Source of the DNA: Amphibalanus amphitrite
Lineage: Eukaryota > Arthropoda > Thecostraca > Balanomorpha > Balanidae
NCBI RefSeq assembly: GCF_019059575.1
Contig: NW_024881625.1
Span: forward strand, 806,001 to 870,000
Reading direction: 5' to 3'
DNA: 64,000 nucleotides
Shown one piece after another: positions 63,860-64,000 of the stretch. Under the pieces are notes generated by a model. It was not told the origin of the DNA. It searched no databases and worked only from the letters and a program-made list of their open reading frames with translations. The position numbers and the translations under genes were made by a program. How positions within the stretch are numbered: the stretch's first letter is position 1; each line of letters starts with the position of its first letter.

Positions 63860-64000
63860 CCCTCGCACGACCAGGCAATTTCTCATAACACGAACGACCA
63901 GGGGGGGGGGGGGTTGTTACGACCCCCCCTGGCGTTTCAAAACGGAAGGTCGTAGAGCTTAGCGGAAAAAACCAACGGATTGCTCTCAACGAGATCTCGC
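63860..64000 (+). mobile_element. Left end of a TTAA element, cut by the window edge
   Basis: TTAA 63856-63859 is followed by CCCTCGCACGACCAGG, then a poly-G run, ttgttacga and a C run (63901-63928), then gtcgtagagcttagcgg. This is homologous to 42378-42480 and 4424-4560. The right end is beyond the window. Confidence 0.75.

Overview
This is an animal nuclear DNA window, probably arthropod. Two host genes are intron-split with canonical GT-AG sites, and most of the remainder is nested transposable elements and minisatellites. The phosphatase and biogenic-amine receptor genes fit an invertebrate, and a crustacean is my guess only. There is no operon structure, rRNA, CRISPR array or prokaryotic signal.

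Host genes. (1) A GC-rich first coding exon of an alpha1-adrenergic/octopamine-type GPCR lies at 26145-27070 (+). It covers TM1-TM6 and ends at a GTGAGT donor; TM7 is not seen in the window. (2) A complete secreted histidine acid phosphatase lies at 59966-61512 (-), in two exons. Its last codons and stop run into a 23-bp satellite that appears to be made of that same sequence.

Transposon nests, left to right. 4287-15799 is a hAT-type element holding a TTAA-flanked element. That in turn holds two further TTAA elements, one of them split by a young LTR retrotransposon (8730-14564, 208-bp LTRs). A 5'-truncated non-LTR element follows (15807-16826), then a TTAA-element pair (19028-20656) and a Tc1/mariner-type fold-back (22865-23459). 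27766-37271 is a hAT-type element swollen to 9.5 kb by a 205-bp LTR pair enclosing large minisatellites. 38044-57102 holds a PIF/Harbinger system: a Myb/SANT-like protein gene and a HARBI1-like transposase gene in three exons. A BEL/Pao retrotransposon (47936-56830) has inserted into transposase exon 1, and that BEL element is itself split near the gag start by a 3-kb CAGT-terminus DNA element (53471-56499). The window ends with a short non-LTR insertion carrying 57-bp target duplications, and the left end of another TTAA element.

The least explained structure is a family of TTAA-flanked non-autonomous elements (TTAA-CCC...GGG-TTAA). They carry oligo-G/oligo-C hairpins just inside their ends, with inner stems that covary between copies. 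They also carry dense GGTCA/AGGTCA arrays, a conserved 20-bp palindrome in one subfamily, and a habit of sitting end to end sharing one TTAA. Everything here is read by eye from the sequence; family names come from recognised motifs, not from searches.
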